Part shown: in pieces, positions 9,309-19,648 of the stretch
Layout: each line of letters begins with the position of its first letter
How positions within the stretch are numbered: the stretch's first letter is position 1
Origin: Hymenopellis radicata
Taxonomy: Eukaryota > Basidiomycota > Agaricomycetes > Agaricales > Physalacriaceae
NCBI GenBank assembly: GCA_015501595.1
Contig: JADNRX010000001.1
Coordinates: 1,054,001 to 1,118,000, forward strand
Direction of reading: 5' to 3'
Length of the DNA stretch: 64,000 nucleotides
Position numbers and translations under genes: made by a program
Notes under the pieces: generated by a model
What the model was told of the DNA's origin: nothing
What the model saw: the letters and a program-made list of their open reading frames with translations, nothing else
Databases searched by the model: none

Positions 9309-10580
9309 ATGTCATCCGCGCCGAAAGCAGGAGGACGGACCACCAACAATTCCGCGGCAGCGGCGCTAGAAACCCCGCTTCCTGTCGTCCCCAATACCCG
9401 CAGCTCGGGAAGTCGCTCATCCGCGACTACAGGCGCTAACGCGAAAAAGGACTCGGGAAGGCAGACGGGCTCCCCGGCTCCTTCGTCTCCGACCACGCCG
9501 ACGAACAGGACGCGTCCTACGACTAGTAACCCGATCGCGTCTCCGTCGTCTCAGCCGGAGCCGCCCAAAGGGAATACTCCCGCCTCCCCAGCCTCAGGTC
9601 GTAACAGCAAGAAGCAGAAGAACTCTAATGCTGCTAACACCCCGAACGCCCCGAACACCTCAAACACCACGCCCCTCATTTCCTCCCCCCTTGCTTCCAA
9701 CCGCCCCGTCAATTCACCCTCCCAGCCGAACAACTCTAAGCCTATACGCCCCGGGTCGGGATCATCTTCTACCCCGACCCAGGCTTCGGTTACAACACCG
9801 ACGACTGACGCTGCTAAACCAGCCGCAAAGCCCAAGGCTCCACCAGAAAGAAAAGTGACCGGCAATGCGGCGCAGAGTCAGCCGGTGGAGTCTCAACGAG
9901 TTGAACCCGCCGTCTCCAGCTTCTTGGAGAACGTGCCAGTGGAATCAACCCCAGTAACCTCCGAGTCTACCTTATCCGCTACTCCTCCCTGGTCCCAAAA
10001 CGAAGGTTTTGGACCGCCACGACCATTCCCATTCCTCTTCCAGGAAGGACCTGACCCAGTCCGGACGTCGAGGTCCCCAGATGCGGATCCAATAACGTCT
10101 CAAAGTTTTGAGAGCGTTACAGCGGGATTGCGAGTCGCCCGCAAGTCGAAAGACGAGCGCGGTAACAGCTCCTTGCTGGTGGGTCCGGGGAACTCTTATA
10201 GTCCCCGCGATGAACCTCTAACGGCGTCCGTCGCTCGCTTTCATGCCTCCTGGAACCCGGACCAGATTGAGGAAGACCCCCTCACGCCATTCGGAGCCCT
10301 TCATGGATTGCTCCCCCGCCGGTCAGCGGAAGAAACTATGTGGGTTCGAGAGCTGATTATACGCGTCTCGTACCCCCACACGGGTAACTTCTGGAGGAAT
10401 CTACCAGAAGCCGTCGAGGAGACCGTGGGTATGATCATCACCCGTCAGGATCTCATCAGAGTCCCTAATCCTCTTGGTCCCGACGCGGTTCCCTGGTGGG
10501 GACTGGCCATGGAATATCTAGAACAACTAGCGCACGTCGCCCTAGCTGTGTCACAGTGTCTAGATGCGTTTCATTCTTTC
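9309..10580 (+). CDS. gag, N-terminal part (interrupted by nested element)
   Basis: ATG at 9309 opens a Ser/Thr/Pro/Asn-rich, low-complexity N-terminal region of about 424 codons, with a more structured stretch near its end (WVRELIIRVSYPHTGNFWRN). The open frame seems to run to 10709, but after 10580 it reads the inserted DNA element and is not gag. The true continuation is at 14426: removing 3,845 bp (10581-14425) rejoins codons in phase. No motif identifies the N-terminal domain; it is assigned to gag from position, frame continuity and downstream gag and protease motifs. Confidence 0.8.
10573..10580. repeat. 8-bp target-site duplication, left, of element copy 2
   Basis: ATTCTTTC, identical to 14418-14425. 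Confidence 0.9.
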
Positions 10581-11151
10581 AACCATTTCCGCAGAGCTAC
10601 CCATATATCTGTGGTTATAGCCAGAATTACTGTTTCCACTATTCACAGTTATAACCACTCAGATCAAGGTCCCGTATTGCCATATCTTTGTGCTTATAAG
10701 CACCTGTAGTCTATTGCCTGCATTTGTGAGGTCCTGTGAGGTCCTCGGGCATATTAATCACTCAGTCTCGTCTCAAATCCAGCAATAAATTCGGATCAGT
10801 CCGAATCGGGCAGAAAGTTTGGTAAAAAAAACTAGTGTTAATTCGGCGGTAAAATACTATGCCCAAATCCGGACAAGCTGTAGTATGGCGCGCCTGGGAC
10901 ACCGCGCATGGCGGTGAGGCTGACGGAATTGAAGGAGTATATAGGCGAGGTCATAAGAACGGCCGTTGTTGTATTTTGGACTGGCGCGAGGCGCACAATT
11001 GTGCGCCTCGCATACCAGCCTCAAAAAACGCAGCGCAGGGCCCGAAAACATGAAAATGGCGCGGCGAGAGCACGGAAGAAAGGCAGGTCGTCGTGCACAA
11101 ATGGTCGGAGAATCCTTGGTTGTCAACATCCGGAATATGACTGCAAAGAAT

Positions 11152-11200
11152 TCCCCCTCGGAGGATTCGAACCTCCCGAGGCTACCCTTTAACGGGGGGG
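11152..11200 (-). other. tRNA-like minihelix B (element copy 2)
   Basis: Exact inverted counterpart of 6669-6717. Confidence 0.55.
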
Positions 11201-11987
11201 ATTTCTTGATGACCGGAATGTGGATGGGGGTGAAAAGACTGTGGATGAAATTCCGTGAACGCCTGCCGCTGCCGCCTGCGGGCTCGTTGGTCGCACTGCA
11301 GTGCGCCTTCATCGTATCCTTATTCCATGCTTCGCGGTCCCGATCTGTGAATCCGAGGGAAGGATAGCGGCCTGTTGCCCAGGGCTTATGCGGGAAGACG
11401 ACGCCTTGTCCTGAGATTCCGTGTTACAAGGCTGAGAGCAACGTTGGAAAGAGGTAGCGACAACGTACCTCGCGTATTGTCATTGCTAGCCGACGACAAC
11501 GACGACGGCCTCCAGCCGACCACAATTCCCATACGTCGTATCTACGGCAGTCTGTGCGTCCGTTGCTCCTTGGTGCTGGGCTCCATCACCGCTGGTAATC
11601 GTCCCGACACACGCTGTCGCCTTGGATTTGATTCGGATCCAAACAATGGTGAAAACGCTGGCAGATGAATGGAATAGAAGACGCGTCCCTGGTGCGGGAT
11701 AGTCGAGTTGAAAAGAAATGGAGCGTCGCTGCGAGGTGGGATCAACAGTTTGGACTCCGCCCGCGCACGGACCATGGTCCGTGCGCGCACATTACGTCGC
11801 TCATGCGGGATGGCGATGGCGCCGCTCAACAGAGCAGCGCACGCCGACCCAGCATGAAAAACAGTCGATGGGAGGGCAGGCCAGTGAGACGGTGTCGGCA
11901 GCTCAAAACAGTGGGTGTAACAACACGTCGTACGGACCGCAGATTTCTCCGTGGAGACTGTCGAGGCAAGAAGGCAGGATAAAAGAT

Positions 11988-12036
11988 TCCCCCTCGGAGG
12001 ATTCGAACCTCCCGAGGCTACCCTTTAGCGGGGGGG
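11988..12036 (-). other. tRNA-like minihelix A (element copy 2)
   Basis: Exact inverted counterpart of 5833-5881. Confidence 0.55.
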
Positions 12037-14417
12037 ATTTGATAGTGGATGGGAGGAGGGTTGACGGCTACGGGCCAGATGAAAATCGAATCCGTTATCC
12101 GCCGCCGTTGCATTTGCTGGCGAGTCCGCCGTTGTTTGATTCGTTGCCGCCACCGCTTCAGACGTGGGTTCGGATTTTTGGTGGTGCGGTCCATGTGAGA
12201 TATTGAAATGAAAATAGCCGCCTGCCGACCAGGGCTTACGCTGAGAAGAGGCGTCAGTGTCGTGTCAAGAGGAGTTACTGGGAATAAAAAATTTAAGAAC
12301 GAGCCCAAGAGAGAGCGACAACGCACCTGGTGTGTCGTCGTCGCCAGCAGACGACGACGACGGTCTCCAACAGACTGACGACGCCCAACAATCGTCGCAG
12401 TCACCACCTCTGTCGCTCCTTCGCTGCCGGTGATAATCGCGACGCACTCACAAACATTTTTCCATCGTATGTCCGCCGTATGCGCTGAAGCCGCTGTCTG
12501 ATCGTACTCGCATTTCGGGCCCGAGAGGACAGGAGAGTGGTCGAAGAGACAGGTGCAGACGGTGATGCACTTGAGAGTCGTGGGCAAGATAGAGCGCGGA
12601 GATCCAAAAGCCGTGGTCGTGGTGAGAGGGAAAGATGGGTTGCCCGATCAGGACAGCCTGTTCGTTGACGATGTCGACGGCGGCGCTTGGCGTCGACCAG
12701 CATAGAAACAGGTGAAATACTGGGGTGGGCGTCGAGATAGGGCAGGCGAGCGAGCGCAGAGTGGGCGGAGGATGTGGCTCGTAGATATAATGATTTGGAT
12801 CCGGCGCGTTGCTTGCAACAGCATCGGGCATTTCTAGGAGCTGCAAGAGCTCAATACAATTATTTTTGCGCATACCTGAGTGCGGCGTACCATGCCCAAC
12901 CATCCCAAAACGAACGCCGGACCAGAGTGCAGGAGGTGAGGAAAGTTGACGAGGTAAGAAGGTGAGAGGTAAGTATACGATCGTGTATCTACCTTACCCT
13001 TTGAGTTCATGGGACTTCAATGAGACTTTTACTCACCACCTATAGCTACCAGCCCGTGCTTGTGTACAGTTATAGACTGTATTAAAATATGAATTTACAA
13101 GATATTTTTAAGGCCTCGGAAGCCCGACATCCCGAATGCTGACCTCCCGACGCCCGATCAGATATTCGATCTGCATTGGACTTTATTGGACTTCAATTGG
13201 ACCTATTCAATATCACCTCGTCTCTTTAGGTGGTGACCCTGGGGTTTGCGACATCTTGAAGAATGACCCCCTGCGACGATATTCCGATTAACTCCGGGTT
13301 GCTTCATTCCCGCCGTCCCGCACGCTGAGTACTCCAAAATAGGACTTTTCATTGGACCGAAACGATTACTGCGATAGCGAGCTAGGGATAGCACTGAAAA
13401 ATCTGTAAGTTAAGAAGTCGAAAGAAACAGATTAAACCCCATTTAAGAAATTTTTCTGAGCTCTTCATGCTCCTGTTTGCCCACCTATAGCCCATGCCAA
13501 AATATTTCGAGTGCGGAAGGCGCGCTTTGGCAGTGAATAACCGGTTGATTACCGGGTCCGCCCTGATTTGCGCTGAGCATCCAATTCTGAGCCGCGTGGC
13601 ATGAGCAGTGGGAACGTGCTCGGCAAATGCCTAACCACTGTGCGCATCCAAGACTGCTGCGCGCCATCCAACGATTGCGGGCAAGTATATAGCATTTAAA
13701 CAGCAGATACGTATGTATTAGACTACAGTTATAACTGTCGTGTATTACAGGCAAATATATGTACTGGAATGCGCTTCAGCCAGCAGTACCCGCCAGCAAC
13801 AGCGTGTGCCCAAGCGTGGGAATGTCCCCGGAAAATACCGAACAGTCGGCGTACAGCCCGCCGCGTGCCATCCAGCAGTGCTTGGGTAGTTTACACACTG
13901 ATGTTAGCTTGAATATACTGGCAAGCACTATCTGAAATAGACTGAAAGTAGTATTTGCCTCCTGAAGCGCCCGCCCCAAAGCCCCGCCCGCGGCGGTCTG
14001 GTTCCCACGATCCGGCAGATGCCGAATTCCAACGGTGGGGGCAGCACATCCAGCGCATCCAGCCATAGAATAGAGATGCAATTGTCGTAGTTCGCTCCTA
14101 GACACCCATGCCAAGCTAAAGGCCACTGAAAGCAGAATATTGAATGCCTGCTAGCGCTATCCCGTCGTGTAGCCAATGCGCAGCCCCAGTACGGCGCAGA
14201 GCGTGGGAAAGATATCGGAAAATACCGAATTTTTTTGCGGCTGCGCCGCCAGCCGATTTGAAAGCCATCAGGAATATAATATTATAATGGGTGGCAGCCT
14301 TTAGGGTTTCAGTGAGCTGAGCTAGGGTCAGGATCTCAGTGGAAATAACCACTGATGATGCAAACTGCATCTGTGGCTATAACCACCGATTTACCCCTCA
14401 TTTTACAGCATGGCCTG

Positions 14418-14425
14418 ATTCTTTC
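14418..14425. repeat. 8-bp target-site duplication, right, of element copy 2
   Basis: ATTCTTTC, identical to 10573-10580. Confidence 0.9.
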
Positions 14426-17400
14426 CTATGGTCAGGGGAGAGATCCTTCCAAATGGACCCAGGGTGGAAGTTATTGCGTCTGCTAGAGCAAGGCAGCAAT
14501 GCTCCCCGGATCCTAATCACCTTCAGCGTCTGGCAGGAACGTCTTCGTAACGCTCAACAGCGCCTCAATCGATACCTCTTAGGCTTGCAGGGCATGTGGA
14601 ACGAATCACAACGGATACGCCTCCCCGTACTGGAGTCGACCATCTCGGACGTACGAACGCATGAAGGAACGGGAGGAGGACGCACCGAAGTGGGCAAGTA
14701 TCTGCGACGCCCCGCCTACTATGAAGTCGCGCGTAGGATCGACCCAGACGAAGCAAATTACCTAGTCGGCCGCATTGACAGCGAGAACCACGCTCGTCTC
14801 GACCATTTCTATAAGCCGTTCAACCCATCAGTATACGGCATGCCGCCATCCGAGGATACGCATTACGAGATGGTTGAGGACCCCACGGCTCACATCCACC
14901 ATTTGATTCAGTCAATCCCAGTACGGGAGGCGAAAGGAAAAGCCTCGGTTAGCTGGGATCACCACGCGCGATCTCACAGCTCTGAGAGCGTTCCGGTAAT
15001 CCCTGCACGCGCGCCTCGACCTCCTCGCCAGGTTCCTTTGCAGGACTCACATCCTATCTCCGTGTTGCCCGGTGTGGGTCGGTTCCAGGATTTCGCACCC
15101 GAAGTTCGTCGCGGATATATTCCTGTCTCTCGAGCGGATCATCAAGCAGCCTCGGCAACCGCTCAAGAGTACAACCACGCTGAACTGGCGTTACCAGCGG
15201 GGATGCGGGCAGGACCTGGCTATATCGGGACGGAAATTGGTGGGAATGAACTCCCTCTTCCTGGCGCTAACCCGAATGGAGGATTTGGCGGTGGCGGCGG
15301 CCCTGGCGGAGGCGGTAGACGAGACGATTATGGAGGTGGCGGAGGAGGCTACGGTGGAGGAGGAGGATACGGTGGTGGTGGGGGACACGGTGGTGGCGGG
15401 GGTGGACACGGTGGTGGTGGACACGGTGGTGGCGGCGGTGGACATGGTGGTGGTCCGGGTGGTGGTGGCCATCAAGGGCATAATGAGGACGACGGTATAG
15501 AGTGGCAGCTAAACCACAAGCTACCTCCGTCGGTCATTCCCCCTTGGGATGGGGGAGATACGACGGCTGTGGATTACCTCGCGAAGATGCAACAACTAGC
15601 CTGGATGAGTGCGAAGATGCGAACGGGAATTGCGAATATGGCGCCACACTATTGGACAGATCGCGCGCAGAACTGGTGGGCGGGACTCCCATTATCGGAG
15701 CAACGATGGCTGCGGACAGACTGGTTTCGACTTATAGTTGCCATCCGGGAATTCTTCCTCACCAAGACGTGGATCGCTGGAAGAATGCAAGAATGGGAAG
15801 AAATGAGATTCCGTCAGCCCGGGCATCGTCAGGAAGACCCAGTCGACTTCATTCATCGGCGCACTCGACACCACAGCTTCCTGTTCGTAGAGGAGGATGG
15901 CCCCGCTGTGGTTGATCGTGTGCTCCGCACCCAACCAGCCGAATGGGAAACTTTATTAAGCTCGAATACAGCGGTGTCCATGCGCATTCTGACCAACCTC
16001 GCATCCATGCACGCCCGAGCCTTGATCGCGCACTGGACGCGTGGAGGAGGGGAGCGAGAACTGACTTCCCGATCAGCAAAGGAGGTCAATCTCGCCCCAG
16101 CCCCTGAGTCGACCCCGGAATATTCGCCCTCTCTAACCTCCTTGCCTCTGGAAACGGTAGTGGAAGCGTTTGTAGCTGCTATGGACCGTAGTTCGCAGAA
16201 GACGGCAAGGATTCGTACAGCAACGGTTCCAGACGTCGAATGGCCCAAAGGAGGGAAATACAAGGGACAGACCTTTTCGTGTCGCGACGACGTGAAGGCG
16301 GCCCGCTTGCCTGAGCACGGGCGGAGCTGTTTCGTTTGTAGCAGTCGCTTCCATTACGCACATCAGTGTCCGCATTTCGAACGATGGCATGTTCTCTACT
16401 CAGCCAACGAAATCACTTCAGACGTTACGGAATCTGACATCCTAAATGATCAGTTGCATTATGAAGCTATGTGTATCGAGACCAATACTAAATGTGTTCG
16501 TGCTTGCGGCTTGACTGATCAAGATGAGGAACTTCCTTCTGAACCAGAACCTATGAAACCTGAACCACCCTCGACAACGCCGCCGCCGGCTACCCATTCT
16601 ACTAATCGCAATACCAGAAGGCGAGAAGCGTTTGAAACAAAGCGTGAACCATCTCTATCAGACGAGCAGAAGGAAGAAGTTCCTGAGCCTTCGAAGCCCA
16701 ACCGGAAAGCTAGAAGGAAGCTTTCCAAAGAGCCAACATCTCGGAACTCGACCTCGGAAGACGTCCCAGATCGCGTGGAGCCAATCCCTCGAGTACGTCT
16801 TCGTCCAGAAGGACGAGGTGCTTCGGGTATCGCCGCACTGCATATCAAGGGGTACGTGAATTCCATGGATTCTCCTTCCGTTAAAGGAAAGCTGGACTCA
16901 GGCGCCGACATTACCCTGATGTCGGAGGACTTCTTCAATTCACGTCGCGACCTCCCCCCCCTGAAGGAAGGGATGAGAATTAAACTCTACCAACTGACGG
17001 CTGGTGCGAAGATTTTGGGCTATACGACTTTCACGTATATCACGACGACTACGGAAGGGAAGGCTATCAGCTTCGAAGTGGAAGCCTACGTGGTTCGAGG
17101 AATGTGGACCCCTCTGCTACTCAGTGAAGACTTCCAGACATCCTATGAGATGGGAGTTGAGCGGCGAGCCTCTGGACATTGCTTCATGACTCTCCCTAAA
17201 CAAGGGTATCGAATCGAGGCCTCTTCGTCCTTAGACGTCGAGCTAGGATTTGAAATACGCCGGTCATATGCGCATACCAGCTCATTCGTTCGACGCAAAC
17301 TCGCTCGTCGCGCAAGAGCCCGTCGGTGTTCAAGCGCACCTTTCACACCTCCGCCAGTCTACGCGGCCAATGATTTAATCATTAAACCAGGCTTCGTACA

Positions 17401-17443
17401 ATACCTAGAAGTGGTTGCTGATTGGGGAGAGCGACAGAGCTGA
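14426..17443 (+). CDS. gag C-terminal part plus aspartic protease
   Basis: About 1,005 codons in phase with 9309-10580. A glycine-rich tract (15280-15477, GGGGHGGGG-type repeats) comes before a gag core (WDGGDTTAVDYLAKM, then AHHYWTD/NWWAGLP-like text, about 15490-15900). A CCHC zinc knuckle (CFVCSSRFHYAHQC, about 16327-16370) binds RNA in this family. The retropepsin active site is at about 16888-16920 (KLDSGADITLMS). The frame ends at TGA 17441-17443, after which the same frame stays open into reverse transcriptase. The displayed ORF start upstream of 14426 belongs to the nested element. Function: particle formation and polyprotein processing. Confidence 0.9.
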   Translation, partial: LWSGERSFQMDPGWKLLRLLEQGSNAPRILITFSVWQERLRNAQQRLNRYLLGLQGMWNESQRIRLPVLESTISDVRTHEGTGGGRTEVGKYLRRPAYYEVARRIDPDEANYLVGRIDSENHARLDHFYKPFNPSVYGMPPSEDTHYEMVEDPTAHIHHLIQSIPVREAKGKASVSWDHHARSHSSESVPVIPARAPRPPRQVPLQDSHPISVLPGVGRFQDFAPEVRRGYIPVSRADHQAASATAQEYNHAELALPAGMRAGPGYIGTEIGGNELPLPGANPNGGFGGGGGPGGGGRRDDYGGGGGGYGGGGGYGGGGGHGGGGGGHGGGGHGGGGGGHGGGPGGGGHQGHNEDDGIEWQLNHKLPPSVIPPWDGGDTTAVDYLAKMQQLAWMSAKMRTGIANMAPHYWTDRAQNWWAGLPLSEQRWLRTDWFRLIVAIREFFLTKTWIAGRMQEWEEMRFRQPGHRQEDPVDFIHRRTRHHSFLFVEEDGPAVVDRVLRTQPAEWETLLSSNTAVSMRILTNLASMHARALIAHWTRGGGERELTSRSAKEVNLAPAPESTPEYSPSLTSLPLETVVEAFVAAMDRSSQKTARIRTATVPDVEWPKGGKYKGQTFSCRDDVKAARLPEHGRSCFVCSSRFHYAHQCPHFERWHVLYSANEITSDVTESDILNDQLHYEAMCIETNTKCVRACGLTDQDEELPSEPEPMKPEPPSTTPPPATHSTNRNTRRREAFETKREPSLSDEQKEEVPEPSKPNRKARRKLSKEPTSRNSTSEDVPDRVEPIPRVRLRPEGRGASGIAALHIKGYVNSMDSPSVKGKLDSGADITLMSEDFFNSRRDLPPLKEGMRIKLYQLTAGAKILGYTTFTYITTTTEGKAISFEVEAYVVRGMWTPLLLSEDFQTSYEMGVERRASGHCFMTLPKQGYRIEASSSLDVELGFEIRRSYAHTSSFVRRKLARRARARRCSSAPFTPPPVYAANDLIIKPGFVQYLEVVADWGERQS

Positions 17444-19648
17444 ATCGTCGATAAAGTACTCATAGCGGATGAGAACGAGGAAGTCGCCGCGATAGCTACT
17501 AGCTGGATCACAAGCGACAAACCGTACTTACCTATGGCGAACCCCGGTACCAGACCTATAATGATTCGCGCAGGAGATTTAGTGGGACATTTGCTGAATC
17601 CAGAATTGGACCTCGACTCCCCGACAGTGGGTGAGGAACTGCATCAAGCGTACACCACCAAAGCCGAGACGATGCGAGTATGGGTGGAGAGTAGGCTGAA
17701 AGAGGAAGAAGTGAGTAACGAGGGAGAGGAGGAGAGTGATACTGAACCTGAAACTACGGAAGCGACGTCGTCGTCAGGAAGTTCAGTTTCGTCTAAAGAG
17801 GCGGAGGACTGTGAAAGTAAGGCAGAAGCCAGGACGGCGAAGGAAGTCAGAGGCCGAGCTGAGTTGGCGCCCGCTGAAGGTTCACCCACAGCTGCGGCGC
17901 CCTCGCGACGCCCTACTTCCGGCGCCAGCCGAACCACAGTTCCTCCCGCCAGTCCCACACGAACGGTCATGGAAGAGATTCCAGATGAGGACGATGACGG
18001 AGGACGAGCTTTCCAAATGATCAAGGAACAGATACGAAAGGAAGAAGAGAAAATAAACAAAGAACAAGATAAAATACAGGCCGAGCCTAATCCTTTCGTT
18101 CCCGTGAGCATGGAGTTGGACGAGGACGAGTCTTGGGGCCCCAAGCTAGCGGCTCTGCCAGAGGAACCTTCGGATGAGGACGTCTCCGACTTGGTGAATC
18201 TAGGACCCGACATCCCAGAAGACATCAAACCGAGACTGATCGCGCTTCTAAAGAAGCGGGAAGGCGCGTTTGGCGTGCACGGGCGTCTGGGCCATCTTAA
18301 TGTAGAGGTGCCGATCCCCTTGAAAGAAGGCTCCACCCCGGTCTCTAAGCCCATGTACGCCGCCTCCCCATTGAAGCGAGAGGTTATCGAGAAGCAGGTC
18401 AATGAATGGTTTGAGAAGGGAGTCATTGAGAAGTCGGTTAGTCCCTGGGGCTTCCCTTGTGTAGTCGTATTCCGCAATGGAAAGCCTCGACTAGCGGTCG
18501 ACTACCGCGAGTTAAACGCGAAGACCATCCCGGACGAGTTCCCCATTCCCCGGCAATCCGAGATCCTGCAAGCCCTATCAGGAGCTCAAGTACTATCTTC
18601 TTTCGACGCCCTAGCAGGATTTACACAATTAGAGATGGCTGAGGGAGACAGAGAGAAAACAGCCTTTCGAAGTCATATGGGCTTGTACCAATTTCGAAGA
18701 ATGCCGTTCGGACTCCGCAACGGTCCCTCGATCTTTCAGCGAGTAATGCAGGGAATATTAGCCCCGTACCTTTGGATCTTCACTCTTGTCTACATAGACG
18801 ACATAGTGGTGTATTCGCGGTCTTGGGAAGAACATTTGGTTCACTTAGACCAAGTCCTGGGCGCGGTGGAGAAAGCCGGCATTACACTAGCCCCTTCCAA
18901 GTGCTTCATTGGGTATTCCTCCATCCTCCTCCTGGGTCATAAGGTGTCAAGATTGGGATTCTCGACGCATAAAGAGAAAGTCGCCGCCATCCTAGAACTG
19001 CAGCGTCCGAAAACGGTTTCCGACTTGCAAAAGTTCCTGGGAATGGTCGTATACTTCTCAGCGTACATCCCCTTCTATTCCTTCATTGCCGCGCCCTTAT
19101 TTCGTTTGTTGCAAAAAGGCGCCAAATTCCAGTGGAATGCGGAGCAGGAACTGGCGTTCACGCAGGCTAAGGAAGCCCTTTCCATGGCTCCCGTATTAGG
19201 ACATCCTATTGCTGGCCAACCCTACCGTTTGTACACCGATGCCTCCGACATTGCTCTAGGCGCTAGTCTTCAGCAAGTTCAGAAAATTCAAGTACGAGAT
19301 CTGCGAGGAACGCCTACGTATGAAAGGTTACAACGGTCCTTCGAACACGAGCTGCCCATCCCTCGTCTAGTCACCAAAGTAGCGAAAGACTTGGATGAAG
19401 CCGAGGAAGTGCTGACTTGGGCGGAAAATTTTGAGGACACTTGGGTCTATGTCGAGCGAGTAATAGTCTACTGGAGTCGAACCTTTAAACCAGCCGAACG
19501 GAATTATAGCGCCACCGAAAGAGAAGCTCTCGCTGCGAAAGAATCACTGGTCAAATTCCAACCCTTCATCGAAGGCGAACAAGTTATCCTGATTACGGAC
19601 CATGCAGCTCTACAATGGGCAAGAGTTTACGAGAACACCAATAAATGA
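17444..19648 (+). CDS. pol: reverse transcriptase and RNase H
   Basis: Same frame as gag-protease, opened again after the TGA at 17441. An acidic, Ser-rich linker (to about 18170) leads to reverse transcriptase with LAVDYRELNAKTIPDEFPIP and the catalytic YIDDIVVYS (about 18790-18815), then RNase H with LYTDASDIALGASL (about 19233-19270) and a later ITDHAALQW. It copies the element RNA into DNA. The frame is cut by TGA at 19646-19648 (context TGACTAG), within the conserved segment NTNK-stop-LAAWGAVYAA, where relatives normally have arginine. The first ATG at 17534 is probably not a true start. Confidence 0.92.
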   Translation: MVDKVLIADENEEVAAIATSWITSDKPYLPMANPGTRPIMIRAGDLVGHLLNPELDLDSPTVGEELHQAYTTKAETMRVWVESRLKEEEVSNEGEEESDTEPETTEATSSSGSSVSSKEAEDCESKAEARTAKEVRGRAELAPAEGSPTAAAPSRRPTSGASRTTVPPASPTRTVMEEIPDEDDDGGRAFQMIKEQIRKEEEKINKEQDKIQAEPNPFVPVSMELDEDESWGPKLAALPEEPSDEDVSDLVNLGPDIPEDIKPRLIALLKKREGAFGVHGRLGHLNVEVPIPLKEGSTPVSKPMYAASPLKREVIEKQVNEWFEKGVIEKSVSPWGFPCVVVFRNGKPRLAVDYRELNAKTIPDEFPIPRQSEILQALSGAQVLSSFDALAGFTQLEMAEGDREKTAFRSHMGLYQFRRMPFGLRNGPSIFQRVMQGILAPYLWIFTLVYIDDIVVYSRSWEEHLVHLDQVLGAVEKAGITLAPSKCFIGYSSILLLGHKVSRLGFSTHKEKVAAILELQRPKTVSDLQKFLGMVVYFSAYIPFYSFIAAPLFRLLQKGAKFQWNAEQELAFTQAKEALSMAPVLGHPIAGQPYRLYTDASDIALGASLQQVQKIQVRDLRGTPTYERLQRSFEHELPIPRLVTKVAKDLDEAEEVLTWAENFEDTWVYVERVIVYWSRTFKPAERNYSATEREALAAKESLVKFQPFIEGEQVILITDHAALQWARVYENTNK

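Larger units (their letters stand above)
10581..14417 (+). mobile_element. 3,837-bp non-autonomous DNA element, copy 2, nested in gag
   Basis: Exactly the length of copy 1 and its near-perfect reverse complement. Perfect 8-bp duplications (ATTCTTTC) flank it, and excising it with one duplication restores the gag frame, which fixes both ends to the base. Subterminal inverted repeats contain GTGGTTATAGCCA near the 5' end and its complement near the 3' end. Minihelices lie at 11152-11200 and 11988-12036 (minus strand here), palindromes at 10986-11011 and 11762-11787. In this orientation two related acidic peptides (ADDDDGLQQT and ADDNDDGLQPT, near 12345-12375 and 11488-11520) hint at a captured and duplicated exon. 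No transposase seen. Confidence 0.9.

Noticed and set aside
10581..10709. C-terminal 43 codons of the apparent 466-codon gag ORF
   Set aside because: They are encoded by the nested element, not by gag; true gag resumes at 14426.
3452..14417. A single giant foldback transposon spanning the whole inverted repeat
   Set aside because: Each arm has its own 8-bp duplication, and the right arm interrupts gag of a retrotransposon whose LTRs lie between and outside the arms. Two separate insertions explain everything.
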